Positions 1-9,208 are shown, counted from the first letter of the stretch. The stretch is 64,000 nucleotides of DNA from Stappia sp. BW2 (GCF_008107695.1 NZ_VIRG01000036.1:372001-436000), one strand, 5' to 3'. The notes: a model not told the origin generated them from the sequence alone. Numbers and translations are program-made.

Positions 1-124
1 AATCTGCCTTATCCGCCAGAAGCATTGCCTCTGAGCTATTAGCCTATGCTGAACCGGCCTTTCTCTGCGACAGGGGCGAGCAACGGCAGAGCGGGGCGAA
101 GCTGCCTCGGAACCGTAAGAAACT

Positions 125-721
125 TCATCCGAAAGTCTTGCCCAGCATCCACGTCACCGCGATCACGAGTGCGAGGGCCATCGCACGGTTGAACAAACGC
201 ATCCGGTTGGGCGTGATTTGAGCGCCGCCCCAGGCCCACATGGCCAGAGATGCCCAACAGATTGCGCCGAAGAGCGCGGCGAACACTGCCAGTCCTGTGA
301 CGGGGTCGGCCAGCGGCAGCACAAAAGCCGAAAGCGACGAGACCACCGCAAGCCACGCTTTCGGGTTTAACCCCTGAACCAGCACCCCTGACCAGAAGCC
401 TGGCGTACGGAGGAAGTTCGGGCGGTCTGTTACCCCGTCGTCGCGGAGGAGGCCCACTGCCATCCAGATCAGATAGGTGCTGCCGATCACGATCATCGGA
501 ACTTGCAAAGCCGTGATCGACTCCGCCCCGCCGAGGAGGCCCGCGCCGCAGGCAAGGAGAATGAAGAGAAAACTCGCAGTGGCGCCAGTGACAAATATCA
601 GAGCCTGCCCCATCCCATAGCGCGCGCCGGTCATCGCTCCGATGATGTTGACCGGTCCGGGCGTTGCCGATGCAGCGACGGCAAAGCCTGACATGGCCAC
701 AATTGTTTCCAACGTAGGCAT
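125..721 (-). CDS. LysE/RhtB-family amino-acid exporter
   Basis: This 198-residue inner-membrane protein has the N-terminal signature of the LysE/RhtB family: a first hydrophobic segment followed by ATPGPVN at about residues 19-25 and a small-residue-rich second helix. About six membrane segments are visible, and the length is normal for the family. The family exports amino acids or related metabolites; the substrate here cannot be read from sequence. It starts 3 bases after the stop of the DUF2000 gene and lies downstream of an AraC regulator on the same strand, so the three are probably co-transcribed. AraC plus LysE pairing is common and suggests regulator-controlled export. Confidence 0.9.
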   Translation of the reverse strand: MPTLETIVAMSGFAVAASATPGPVNIIGAMTGARYGMGQALIFVTGATASFLFILLACGAGLLGGAESITALQVPMIVIGSTYLIWMAVGLLRDDGVTDRPNFLRTPGFWSGVLVQGLNPKAWLAVVSSLSAFVLPLADPVTGLAVFAALFGAICWASLAMWAWGGAQITPNRMRLFNRAMALALVIAVTWMLGKTFG

Positions 722-724
722 GGG

Positions 725-1126
725 TCAGCGCAACAGGGGCAGGCGGCCACAAATGCGATCGACCTTCTTTCTGGGTCCTCCAAGCAGGATCGCTTGCGGC
801 GCATGGTCGGAGATTGGCCTGGACGCGATCCGGGCCGTGTAATCGGCATAGTCCTTCGCCTCGAAAGCGTCGCGCATGTAAGCCAACCGGATCGGTAGGT
901 CCTCTGCGGCGAAGAACAGCGCAGGCAGATCGTCGGCAGGCGCACCCAGGACCGGAAGCGCTGTGTTGGTGATACCGGGAAGGCAAACGCCGTCGTGGGT
1001 TGGCGTCTCGGCTCCGATGAGGTCCGGGCGAAGATGCCCAAGGCTCATCCCCAGAACAGCGGCGAAATTGGCTTTCACTCCGAGGGGGAGTTCCTGGGAC
1101 AAAATGATAACAGGTTTGAATGACAT
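725..1126 (-). CDS. DUF2000-family protein
   Basis: This 133-residue protein fits the DUF2000 family: an N-terminal segment with KPVIILSQELPLGVKANFAA, then a central glycine- and proline-rich core and LPI at about residue 89. The family has no established biochemical role, although its fold resembles peptidyl-tRNA hydrolase 2-like proteins. It sits between the AraC regulator and the LysE exporter, all on the minus strand with short gaps, so a link to the exported metabolite is possible. A plausible ribosome-binding sequence (AAAGGAGCG) precedes the ATG. Confidence 0.8.
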   Translation of the reverse strand: MSFKPVIILSQELPLGVKANFAAVLGMSLGHLRPDLIGAETPTHDGVCLPGITNTALPVLGAPADDLPALFFAAEDLPIRLAYMRDAFEAKDYADYTARIASRPISDHAPQAILLGGPRKKVDRICGRLPLLR

Positions 1127-1193
1127 GAACGCGCTCCTTTCGGAACGCTATTGGCATGGACGGATCCGGGAGCGATTGGACAAAAGTGAACCG

Positions 1194-2000
1194 TCAGTGC
1201 CGTTTCAGCGCGCCGGGTGTCACGCCATAATGGCGGCGAAACTGCCGGATCAAATGGGCCTGATCACAGAACCCCGCTTCGTGGGCAGCCTCAGCGGCAG
1301 GAACGCCATTCAGTAACAACCGTTGCGCATGATCCACACGGGCCTGGACGATCAGGGCGTGCGGCGTCATGCCGGTGGCGCGTCGGACACTTCGGATCAG
1401 ATACGACACGCTGAGATTGGCTTCGGCCGCCAGATCATCAAGGGTCAGAGGCTCGCCGGACTCGACCGCCGCCATCACTCGCGCCCGCACCAGACCGACT
1501 GCCGCAGGTTCGCGGCCGGCGGCACGCAGGTCCGCTCTGCCATAGCGAGTGAACGCGACGGAGAGAACATCGTGAACAGCCTCTTCCACTGCCAGGGTCC
1601 GGTCAGCCGACGCGGGCATGTTCAGAAAACGGGCAAGGCCACCGAGCGCTCGTGCCAGCCGAAGGCCGCGATCCCGGGGAGCGACCTGGTTGAAGCCGCG
1701 CAGCTCTTTCAGGTCGAGGATCGCGCGAACCGCCTGTTCGGACGCATAGAGCATATTGTAACGCACGTGGTTGGTCGCGGCATGCCCGGTATGGGGCTCC
1801 TCGGGATTCATGAGCGAAAGCGACCCCGCAGGAAGCGTCATGCTCTCTCCGCGGCAAATGTAACCGCCGGCACCAGCGGCGATGGCGCCTATGGCAAATC
1901 CTTCGTGCGCGTGCCGGGTGAAGGTCTGCCGACTGAACGAAGCCTCGAAGAGCTGAACCCCGTGATGCCAGTCGAGATGGTGATAGCGATTGCCCTGCAT
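1194..2000 (-). CDS. AraC-family transcriptional regulator
   Basis: This 268-residue protein has a cupin-like N-terminal sensing domain (residues 1-150; HAHEGFAIG and EPHTGHAA are typical) and a C-terminal pair of helix-turn-helix motifs (about 175-265; LTLDDLAAEANLSVSYLIRS and EAGFCDQAHLIRQFRRHYG). The frame stays open upstream to 2219, but homology-like sequence begins only at the ATG chosen here (MQGNRYHHLDW). It is the first gene of a minus-strand set with the DUF2000 and LysE-type genes and probably controls them. The ligand is unknown. Confidence 0.88.
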   Translation of the reverse strand: MQGNRYHHLDWHHGVQLFEASFSRQTFTRHAHEGFAIGAIAAGAGGYICRGESMTLPAGSLSLMNPEEPHTGHAATNHVRYNMLYASEQAVRAILDLKELRGFNQVAPRDRGLRLARALGGLARFLNMPASADRTLAVEEAVHDVLSVAFTRYGRADLRAAGREPAAVGLVRARVMAAVESGEPLTLDDLAAEANLSVSYLIRSVRRATGMTPHALIVQARVDHAQRLLLNGVPAAEAAHEAGFCDQAHLIRQFRRHYGVTPGALKRH

Positions 2001-2342
2001 CTCAGGAAAATAGCATCGTGGAATTGTCTTGGTAAGGTCTTGGATGGGCTCTTTCCACCCGTTTGCAGCGCGCTGTTTGAACGGCAGCTTCGGGTGCTGC
2101 CGAAACCCATGAAAGACAAATCTCACTGACAATAAGACGACATCACAGCTCGGCCTTGCGCGCGTGCTGACACCGGCCCGATGGGTCGACCCATTGTCAG
2201 ATTCACCGATTAACGGCATCGAAATAATTCGTCCCTAGGGTCTCGTTACGTGAGGGTGGGTCGTTTCGGTCGCGAAGGTCGGCGAAAACGGCTCGCTTGT
2301 TTTCAGGATTTGAACAGGTTTTTCCGATGCCGGCCGAAGGCA

Positions 2343-2927
2343 ATGTCAGCACATGGATCGACTGTCATTCCCGTGCGTGCTGACGGTGGCAGCATGAAGC
2401 ACGTCGGAAGCGCATCGATCGTTGCGGAACGTGACGGCAAACAGAAGTCAGGGTTGTCTTCCTTGAACCGTTACAACGCAATCGCAAAACGCTTTTCTGG
2501 ATTTGCCCTGATCTCCGGGATCGGCTGGTGTCTGGATTTCCTGACCATGGCAACGCTCACGCAGAGCGGGCTGCCCGTGTTCTGGGCAAATTTCATCGGT
2601 GCTTTCTGTGGCGTGACCTTCGTCTTCTTTGTTGCCGGAAAGCACATTTTCGAAAAGGCCGGCAACAGATCAACGGCGACCCTCCTGGTGCTTTACTGGA
2701 TCTGGCAGGTCGTTGCGGTGACGGCCGCCTCGGCCCTGACAGCCGCCTTGAGCTGGGCCCTGATGTCGCTGCTGGAGGCCGTGGGCGGAATGTCCGTTGT
2801 TGCCGGTTACGGTCTGAAACCGGTGACCTTGTGTGGCATCAGCGCCAAGATGCTGGTCACGCCCTTCACCCTTGTCGCGAATTTCTTTTTCATGCGGTTT
2901 CTACTCGAATACCGCAAGTCAGATTGA
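2343..2927 (+). CDS. GtrA-family membrane protein
   Basis: About 194 residues with four predicted membrane segments in the GtrA arrangement: ISGIGWCLDFLTM, then GVTFVFFVAGKHIF, then two more helices ending before a basic tail. GtrA proteins are thought to move, or help move, polyprenyl-phosphate-linked sugars across the inner membrane. The start is uncertain: ATG 2343 has GAAGG very close, and ATG 2394 is an alternative giving about 177 residues. It leads the operon and lies 9 bases before a GT2 glycosyltransferase, the classic GtrA-GtrB pairing. Confidence 0.85.
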   Translation: MSAHGSTVIPVRADGGSMKHVGSASIVAERDGKQKSGLSSLNRYNAIAKRFSGFALISGIGWCLDFLTMATLTQSGLPVFWANFIGAFCGVTFVFFVAGKHIFEKAGNRSTATLLVLYWIWQVVAVTAASALTAALSWALMSLLEAVGGMSVVAGYGLKPVTLCGISAKMLVTPFTLVANFFFMRFLLEYRKSD

Positions 2928-2936
2928 GGGGCCTCC

Positions 2937-3725
2937 ATGACCGGCCGCGTTCTTGTTTTCATTCCCTGCTACAACTGCGAAGCGCAGATCCCGCGTGTGC
3001 TGAAACAGCTTGAAGCGCCGGAGGTGCGGGCCGTTGTCGATGGTGTGCTGTGCGTCGACAACCGCTCGACAGACGGCACGCGCGAAGCAGCGCAAGCCGG
3101 ATTGGCGAACCTCGGCTATGCCGAAACGGCCCTGCTGCACAACGACGACAACTACGGCCTTGGCGGGTCGCACAAGGTTGCGATCAATTTCGCGATGGTG
3201 AACGGCTACGACTATCTGGTCGTGCTGCACGGCGACGATCAGGGCTCGATTGCCGACCTGGTGCCGCATATTGCCGCCGGCCGCCACAAGGACCTCGATT
3301 TCCTGATGGGCGCGCGCTTCATGAAGGGCTCGAAGCTGGAGGGCTATTCGCTGGTGCGCACGGCAGCCAATCATGCCTTCAACCTGATCTTCTCGGCAAT
3401 CAGCGGCCAACGTCTCTTCGACCTCGGCTCCGGGCTGAACCTGTTCCGGGTGGAGGCCTTCAAGTCCGGTTTTCACCTGAAATATGCCGACGACCTGACG
3501 TTCAATTATTACCTGATCCTGGGTGTTGTCCGAAACCGGTTCCGGTTGGCGTTCTTTCCGCTGACCTGGCGTGAAGACGACCAGATCTCCAATGCCAAGC
3601 TCAGCAAGATGGGGGTCCAGCTGCTGCGTATCGTCGGCTTCCGTCTGTTCAGTCCTGCGGCCTTCTTTGCCGCCGATCACCGGCAGACAACGCGCGCCGC
3701 CTATCCTTCGACGAGGATCGCCTGA
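2937..3725 (+). CDS. GT2-family glycosyltransferase (DPM1/GtrB-like)
   Basis: This 262-residue cytosolic protein has the GT-A start VLVFIPCYNCEAQIPRVL, a DNRSTDGT motif at about residues 41-48 and the metal-binding HGDDQG at about 99-104. It lacks the C-terminal membrane helices of GtrB, so it resembles soluble dolichol-phosphate-mannose synthase types. It most likely puts a sugar on a polyprenyl phosphate for the neighbouring GtrA-like protein. A GAGGGG ribosome-binding site precedes the ATG. The next gene begins with GTG one base past the stop. Confidence 0.88.
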   Translation: MTGRVLVFIPCYNCEAQIPRVLKQLEAPEVRAVVDGVLCVDNRSTDGTREAAQAGLANLGYAETALLHNDDNYGLGGSHKVAINFAMVNGYDYLVVLHGDDQGSIADLVPHIAAGRHKDLDFLMGARFMKGSKLEGYSLVRTAANHAFNLIFSAISGQRLFDLGSGLNLFRVEAFKSGFHLKYADDLTFNYYLILGVVRNRFRLAFFPLTWREDDQISNAKLSKMGVQLLRIVGFRLFSPAAFFAADHRQTTRAAYPSTRIA

Positions 3726-3726
3726 G

Positions 3727-4674
3727 GTGCGGACCTTGCGGATATTTGCCCGGTCGCGGCACGCCAGGCAGCCAGCAGGCCTTGCCCTGCATTATGCGGT
3801 CCTGTTCGTGCCGTTCGGCCTTGCCGTCTGGTGGCTGGTTGAGCAGGGCCTGGGCGAGCTCACCGGCAAACCCTGGCAGGCTCTTGTGCTGGCAGGGGGC
3901 ATCTATCTCGGCTCTCATTGCGTGCGTGCCGTTCGTCTCGCCATCATGGCCTCGCGGCTGCTTGGCATTTCCGGGCGTTCCAGCGCGCTCTTGCATATTG
4001 TGACCAGCCCGGGCGCCCTTGTCATTCCGTTCAAGCTTGGCGAGATCCTGAGGCTGCATCAGCTCTGGTATCTGGGCAAAAGCTTTCCCGGCGCGCTGAT
4101 CATCATCCTGCTGGAGCGGTTTTTCGACGGGCTGATGATCCTGGTTCTGCTTGGCGTCGTCTACGCCTATCACGGACCGCTGGCCACCGGCCCGATGGTT
4201 CTTCTGGCCGTAACCAGCATTGCCGTGCTGGCAGGCCTTGTCGTCTTCGTGCTTGGGCCGGGCATCTTGCAGGCCCTGCAGCACTACGTGGTTCTGAACC
4301 ACCGCAACCCGAACTCACTGCGGCACCTCGGCCAGCTTGATGGTCTGCGCCAGATCACGACACGCGGGGCCGACCTTTTCCGCGTGCAGGGGCCTGTGCT
4401 GCTGGTCATGTCCATGGTCATCTGGGGCCTGGAGGCGCTGGCCGCGACTGTCCTGGCCTTCACCTCGGCCGACTTTGTTGGAACCAGCGGGATCGTGCTC
4501 CTGGCGGAACGGGTGTTCGAAGGGCCTGTTGGCAGCTTCCAGGGGGCCGTCGGCACATGGAGCAGCCTGTGTCTTCTGTCCCTTGCCCTGGTCTGGCCGC
4601 TTGCCATGTGGATCTACCTGCCGCGCGTGCGCAATGAACCGCTGCGCGCCCAGAACAGGACCGGTGTCTTATGA
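3727..4674 (+). CDS. Lysylphosphatidylglycerol-synthase-TM / UPF0104-type membrane protein
   Basis: This 315-residue protein has about seven to eight hydrophobic segments and the family features SPGALVIPFKLGEILRL (about residues 94-110) and LERFFDGLM. The LPG-synthase-TM fold occurs in lipid flippases and in proteins tied to lipid-linked glycans. I chose GTG 3727 because AGGA lies nine bases upstream at 3714-3717 and the hydrophobic sequence begins soon after; an earlier in-frame ATG (3571) would overlap the glycosyltransferase heavily. Its stop overlaps the next ATG (ATGA), so translation is probably coupled. Confidence 0.78.
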   Translation: MRTLRIFARSRHARQPAGLALHYAVLFVPFGLAVWWLVEQGLGELTGKPWQALVLAGGIYLGSHCVRAVRLAIMASRLLGISGRSSALLHIVTSPGALVIPFKLGEILRLHQLWYLGKSFPGALIIILLERFFDGLMILVLLGVVYAYHGPLATGPMVLLAVTSIAVLAGLVVFVLGPGILQALQHYVVLNHRNPNSLRHLGQLDGLRQITTRGADLFRVQGPVLLVMSMVIWGLEALAATVLAFTSADFVGTSGIVLLAERVFEGPVGSFQGAVGTWSSLCLLSLALVWPLAMWIYLPRVRNEPLRAQNRTGVL

Positions 4675-6143
4675 CAAAAGCACTTTCCGTAATTCTAGAC
4701 GACCGGGATCCGCAGGCCGAAAGCGTGCGTGCCGCGCTTGGCGAAGTCCGGTTTTCCGACATCATGCGCCGTCGCCAGACCCTGGCGAAGGAACTGACAG
4801 CCATGTCCCTGGAGGCCGGAGCGGAAGCGGTCGAGCATCTGACGTCGCGGGAAAGCGGGGTGGAACTTGCCGACCGTATCCGCGACCGGGGCGATGCGGC
4901 GATCTATCTGCGCGTACCGCTCTGCCTGCCACCGCTTGATCCGGAGGGCTTTTCGGTGCTTGTCCGCAAGGCCGGATACGCCTTGACGACGATGCTGGCC
5001 ACTCCGGTCATCAACGACGAGGCCGTCGCTGTCCTGTTCCACACCGAGGCCGCATCGCTTTTGTGTGCGGAAACGCCCGAGGCCCGCCGCCTGCTGCTGC
5101 TGTCGCTGCGCGACCGCTCCGAGATCATCACGGATCACGCGCGGTTCATCGATATTCGCGAACCGCGCAATCTGATGCTGTTTCTGTCCGGCGCAACCGA
5201 GCTGCGCCATTTCAATTCCGCCCGCGCGGAAGACAATGTCTTTCACAAGCAATCCAGCGACATCGCGAAAATGCGCGCCGAATACGGCTTCTTCCATGCC
5301 GCACCACCGGAACTGCAGCGGTTTCTGTTGCCGACCTTTGGTTTCTGGGAGGACGGTAAGCAGGCGGGCTACCGCATGGAGCATCTGGCAATCCCCGATG
5401 CAGCGCTGCAATGGGTGCATCACTCCTTCACCGAAGGTGATTTCAAGGTCCTGCTCGATCAGGCCTTCAATTATCTGAACGCCAGAACACCGGGAAAGAA
5501 AGACCGGGTTCGTGCGGAAAAACAGATACTGGAAAAAATGGACAAGAGGATCGCGGCGTTCCTGGAAACCGAGCCTGGCAGGCAGACCAACCAGATCCTG
5601 GAACGGGCGGGGCCGCGCGGCGGTTTGCCCGACATGCTGGAGCAGGCACGTCCGTTCGTCCGCAAGGCGGTGGCCACCACGGATCAACTGGTGTTTTCCC
5701 ACGGCGACCCATGTTTTTCCAACATCCTGTTCGATCGGCGGATCGGCTTGATGCGGTTGATCGATCCACGTGGCGCCTTGTCCGCGGACGATGCGATGAT
5801 GCATCCGCTCTATGATGTGGCCAAGATCAGTCACTCCATTCTGGGCAGCTACGACTATGTCAACAACGGCCTGTTCCGCGTCTATCTGAACAAGGACCTG
5901 AGGCTGGAACTCGACTGGACGATTGCGCCTCCGGCAGATTGGGCCGAACGGCACTTCTGCGACAGGCTGGATGCGGAAGGCCTCGACATTGCCCACGTGC
6001 GTGCGGTCGAACTGTCACTGTTCCTGTCGATGTTGCCGCTTCACACCGACCACCCGGACAAGCTTGTCGGCTTTGCGCTGATCGCGGCGTCGATCCTCGA
6101 TCAGCTCGAAAGCGGACAGAAACGGCAGAGAAAGGCCAGCTGA
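4671..6143 (+). CDS. APH-fold (aminoglycoside/choline kinase-like) phosphotransferase
   Basis: This 490-residue protein carries an APH-type kinase core in its C-terminal half: VFSHGDPCFSNILFD at about residues 341-355 (catalytic HGD...N) and RLIDPRGA at about 363-370 (metal-binding D). A KQSSDIAKMRAEYGFF segment near residue 189 resembles the lobe that holds ATP. The first 170 residues are not recognised. The kinase fold also includes LicA choline kinase, and with the following nucleotidyltransferase it suggests phosphorylation then activation of a small alcohol or sugar. It overlaps both neighbours by 1-4 bases. Confidence 0.75.
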   Translation: MTKALSVILDDRDPQAESVRAALGEVRFSDIMRRRQTLAKELTAMSLEAGAEAVEHLTSRESGVELADRIRDRGDAAIYLRVPLCLPPLDPEGFSVLVRKAGYALTTMLATPVINDEAVAVLFHTEAASLLCAETPEARRLLLLSLRDRSEIITDHARFIDIREPRNLMLFLSGATELRHFNSARAEDNVFHKQSSDIAKMRAEYGFFHAAPPELQRFLLPTFGFWEDGKQAGYRMEHLAIPDAALQWVHHSFTEGDFKVLLDQAFNYLNARTPGKKDRVRAEKQILEKMDKRIAAFLETEPGRQTNQILERAGPRGGLPDMLEQARPFVRKAVATTDQLVFSHGDPCFSNILFDRRIGLMRLIDPRGALSADDAMMHPLYDVAKISHSILGSYDYVNNGLFRVYLNKDLRLELDWTIAPPADWAERHFCDRLDAEGLDIAHVRAVELSLFLSMLPLHTDHPDKLVGFALIAASILDQLESGQKRQRKAS

Positions 6144-6901
6144 TGAGCGGCATCGTGGCAATTACCATGGCAGGTCTCGGCAGCCGCTTCACAAAGGCGG
6201 GATACGAGCGGCCGAAATACGAGATCGAGGCGCTCGGCCGGCCGTTGTTCGACTGGTCCATGCTCTCGCTGGAAGCCTATCGGGAAGCCGGTTGGTCGTT
6301 CAGGTTTGCGGTGCGCAGCGGATTGAACGCGCCGGACTTCCTGACTGGCCGCTGCAAGGCGCTTGGTATCAAGGTCGACGGCATCGTCCAGCTTGACGAA
6401 CTCACCGACGGACAGGCGACGACGGCTCTGGAACTGGTGGCCACAGCCTCTGAAAACCAGCCGCTCGCCATCTTCAACATCGATACCTATGTGGCCCCGG
6501 GTGCGATGGCGCCTGCGGATCCGGCGGTTTGTGCCGGACATGTGCCGTGTTTCCCCGGGCCGGGCGATGGCTGGTCCTTCGCGCGGACCGATGAGGACGG
6601 CCGCGTGGTGGAGCTGCGCGAGAAGGAGCGCATTTCCGATCATGCGACCGTCGGTCTCTACTGGTTCGACAGCGTCGCACGCTATCGGGACGTCTATGCC
6701 CGTTTCTTCCGTGCAAGCGGAGAGGAAAAGGGCGAGCGGTATATCGCGCCCATGTACAACCAGATCATTTCGGACGGAGCGGATGTCACCATCAGCCAGC
6801 TTGCGTTCGAAGATGTCGGCATGCTCGGCACGCCGGAACAGCTGGAATCCTTCATCATCTCCCCGCCACCTTCGGCAGCAAAGTGGACGATTGCCAAATG
6901 A
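6143..6901 (+). CDS. Nucleotidyltransferase (sugar/small-alcohol phosphate NTP transferase)
   Basis: This 252-residue GT-A-fold nucleotidyltransferase has the signature AGLGSRFTKAGYERPKYEIE near residues 9-28 and a downstream IFNIDTYV (about 109-116) holding the catalytic-site aspartate. Relatives activate sugar-1-phosphates or phosphocholine with NTPs. The start is the ATG overlapping the previous stop (TGATG); a longer open frame upstream is ignored because it only runs inside the kinase gene. A kinase-nucleotidyltransferase pair resembles LicA-LicC logic. The substrate is unknown. Confidence 0.85.
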   Translation: MSGIVAITMAGLGSRFTKAGYERPKYEIEALGRPLFDWSMLSLEAYREAGWSFRFAVRSGLNAPDFLTGRCKALGIKVDGIVQLDELTDGQATTALELVATASENQPLAIFNIDTYVAPGAMAPADPAVCAGHVPCFPGPGDGWSFARTDEDGRVVELREKERISDHATVGLYWFDSVARYRDVYARFFRASGEEKGERYIAPMYNQIISDGADVTISQLAFEDVGMLGTPEQLESFIISPPPSAAKWTIAK

Positions 6902-8565
6902 TTGCCCTTTCCACCTATGCCTTTGCCATTCTGCTGTTTCCGGCGCTTGTTGCGGTCTGGTACCTGCGCAAGGACTATGCTTCCGGCTTCGTCGGGCTGC
7001 TCTGTCTGTCGGGCGCCGTGGGACTGATCTTCGTCAGCGCCACGCTGCCGCACCTGTTCTATGATCATGAGCGCTATCTGCACGACCTCTGGACGGCTTT
7101 TGACGCGGCAAACAAGTCCGCAAACGGGCTGGCCTCGAGCGTCGACTATTTCAGCCTGATCGGTCCGGTGTACGACTGGGTCTTCCGGATCGGGGCCGGT
7201 CTGCGCCAGGTGGATGCGACGTCTATTCCCCTGGCAAACGCCATTTTCGCCCTGGCCACGCTGGTGCTGGCGGTTCTCACTCTGACGCGCCAGCTCAATT
7301 TCGGCACCCTTGGCCTCGTTGTTCTGATTGCTGTTGCCACGGCCGTGACGCCGCGCGAACCGGATACGATCTTCGCCCATACCAGCATGAGCTGGCTTGC
7401 TCCCTACAATCGTTGGGCGGCGGCTCTTGCGGCTGTTGTTACGGCGGCCTTTTGCTGTCCTCCCGGACGCAGGGGCGTGCCTGAAGCTTTTCTGCTCGGC
7501 GTTTCGATTGCCGTCGTCTGCCTGATCAAGGTCACTTTCGGCGCTGCGCTGGTCGGTCTGCTGGTTGCGGCAACGGTCTTCCGGAATGTTTCGCTAAAAC
7601 ATGCCGTCGTGGTTCTGATCGGCCTCGCGGCGTCCCTTGTGGCGGCTGAGCTGATCACCGGACAGGTCAGCGCGAACCTTGCGGACCTCAAGACCGTTTC
7701 CGCGTTTGCGAAGGAAACCTGGCGCATCATCAAGCTGATCACCCAGCTTGGGGAAGCGGCCATCTGGGCCATCGGCAGTGCCGCGCTCTATCTGCTGCTG
7801 TGTGAAAACAGCTCTGAGCCCAGGCGCTTTACGCCTGTCATTCTGATCCTGGTCGCAGCCGCCATGGCCTGCGTCATTCTCATGCAGAATCACTGGCTGT
7901 CGCAAAGCCCGATGTACGCGGTGCTTCCGGTCATCGCCGTGCAGTGGGCCGGCCTGTTCCGAAAGGACAAGGTTGTTGCGCAGCCGGGGGAAGTGGCATC
8001 GCAGGCTCTGACGCTGAACATTCTCTCGGTGGCGGCCATCGCAATAGCCTTGCTCTATCCTGTGCGTGATGGCGGGGCCATGGTCGCGCAGTTTCTGCAA
8101 AGCCGGCAATATCCTGCGGACGATCGGCTGGCTGGCACCGGACAGGCGGGCTTTGTCGTGAATCCGCGCAGGCAAGAGCAGCCCGAAGCGGAAGTGAACG
8201 TCGACTACAATCGGATGCTGGACGGTTTCAACCTGCTACGGGAAGCCGGAGCCGAAGAGCCGGATGCCGGACCCGTCCTGGCGCTCAACTTCTCCAATCC
8301 GTTTCCATCCCTTCTGAACAAGCCTTCACCCGCCAGGGCACCGATCTGGTTTCACGACGGCAGAACGTTCTCCAAGGATATTCATCAGCCGGAAGACGAG
8401 TTCTTTTCGGATGCGGAATTCGTGATCGTTGGGCACGGAGACCAATCTGGAGAAGCGCTTTGGGAAATCTACCAGCCCTACGTTCTGGAGCACTACCGGG
8501 AGGTTGCCCGCAGCCCGTTCTGGACCGTCTACCGAAAGAAGGGACAGGACAGTCAGGACCTTTAG
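6898..8565 (+). CDS. Large polytopic membrane protein of the glycan operon
   Basis: This 555-residue protein has about ten hydrophobic segments over its first 400 residues (for example AFAILLFPALVAVWYL and GLIFVSATLPHLF) and a soluble C-terminal part of about 150 residues. It looks like the membrane glycosyltransferases or polymerase/ligase proteins of surface-glycan loci, but I recognise no catalytic motif. It starts at an ATG overlapping the previous stop by four bases (ATGA). It is the last gene of the operon; a GGTTCCGC/GCGGAACC hairpin follows. Confidence 0.65.
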   Translation: MIALSTYAFAILLFPALVAVWYLRKDYASGFVGLLCLSGAVGLIFVSATLPHLFYDHERYLHDLWTAFDAANKSANGLASSVDYFSLIGPVYDWVFRIGAGLRQVDATSIPLANAIFALATLVLAVLTLTRQLNFGTLGLVVLIAVATAVTPREPDTIFAHTSMSWLAPYNRWAAALAAVVTAAFCCPPGRRGVPEAFLLGVSIAVVCLIKVTFGAALVGLLVAATVFRNVSLKHAVVVLIGLAASLVAAELITGQVSANLADLKTVSAFAKETWRIIKLITQLGEAAIWAIGSAALYLLLCENSSEPRRFTPVILILVAAAMACVILMQNHWLSQSPMYAVLPVIAVQWAGLFRKDKVVAQPGEVASQALTLNILSVAAIAIALLYPVRDGGAMVAQFLQSRQYPADDRLAGTGQAGFVVNPRRQEQPEAEVNVDYNRMLDGFNLLREAGAEEPDAGPVLALNFSNPFPSLLNKPSPARAPIWFHDGRTFSKDIHQPEDEFFSDAEFVIVGHGDQSGEALWEIYQPYVLEHYREVARSPFWTVYRKKGQDSQDL

Positions 8566-8594
8566 GGGCCACGCCTTAGCCCGGGAAGGCGTCC

Positions 8595-8622
8595 GGTTCC
8601 GCAGGTGTCTGGCCGCGGAACC
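8595..8622. terminator. Candidate bidirectional terminator hairpin
   Basis: GGTTCCGC (8595-8602) pairs exactly with GCGGAACC (8615-8622) across a 12-base loop. It lies between the converging membrane-protein gene and the HAD gene. There is no U-tract, so it may terminate weakly or act with Rho. Confidence 0.45.
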
Positions 8623-8631
8623 TATGCGGCG

Positions 8632-9009
8632 TCAGCTCTTGGGAGCGTTGTCGAGCAAGTCGTCGATTTCCGCTTTTGACAGACGGACAAATTCGTCCGG
8701 CCGGATGGCGCGGTCGTCGATATAGAAGCCCTCGTGACCGCACCAGGGTTTGCCGACGAAGATCTCGTCATAGGGAATGTCGTGTTTCTGCAGCCATTCG
8801 ATGATGATCGGCACGGTGTGCGCCGTAATCTTGCCGACGTTGTTTTCGTGTGTCCGCATGTTGCGTGCGGTCTGGATCACGATCTCGAATCCCTGTTCCT
8901 TGTACTCCCGCAGCTTTTCAACAAGGGGCAGGTTCGGTGAAACGTTCCGGTAGTCGGAGGTATCCGCAAGGGTCAGGGTACCGTCCAGATCGATAACAAG
9001 GCGCTTGAT
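8632..9009 (-). CDS. HAD-family phosphatase of capsule/glycan type, apparent ATC start
   Basis: The reading frame encodes about 125 residues starting IKRLVIDLDGTLT, the HAD motif I (DxDGT). QTARNMRT is motif II-like and the GKP...FYIDDRAI region supplies motifs III and IV. Small HAD proteins of this type occur in capsule and sugar-nucleotide loci. No ATG, GTG or TTG exists in frame before motif I: a TAA lies 17 codons upstream of the ATC at 9009. A strong GGGGAG sits eight bases before that ATC, where homologues would have ATG. The first ATG (8880) would remove the nucleophile. It converges on the glycan operon and probably serves it. Confidence 0.72.
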   Translation of the reverse strand: MKRLVIDLDGTLTLADTSDYRNVSPNLPLVEKLREYKEQGFEIVIQTARNMRTHENNVGKITAHTVPIIIEWLQKHDIPYDEIFVGKPWCGHEGFYIDDRAIRPDEFVRLSKAEIDDLLDNAPKS

Positions 9010-9208
9010 GGGTTCAACTCCCCGCTGGTCCGGTTCCGCAGAGACCGGAAGATCATGAAATTACTGTTCGGGGTGTTGCTATACCCACAAATCATCAAGG
9101 CCGGGTAAAGCCCGCCGTCCGGGTTGGTTATGTCCGACAGCGTGCCATATCCGCCCTTTCTCAAAAGCGCAGTCCCGTGCCAAGCTCCGGAGAAATCAGG
9201 AGCCGCCG

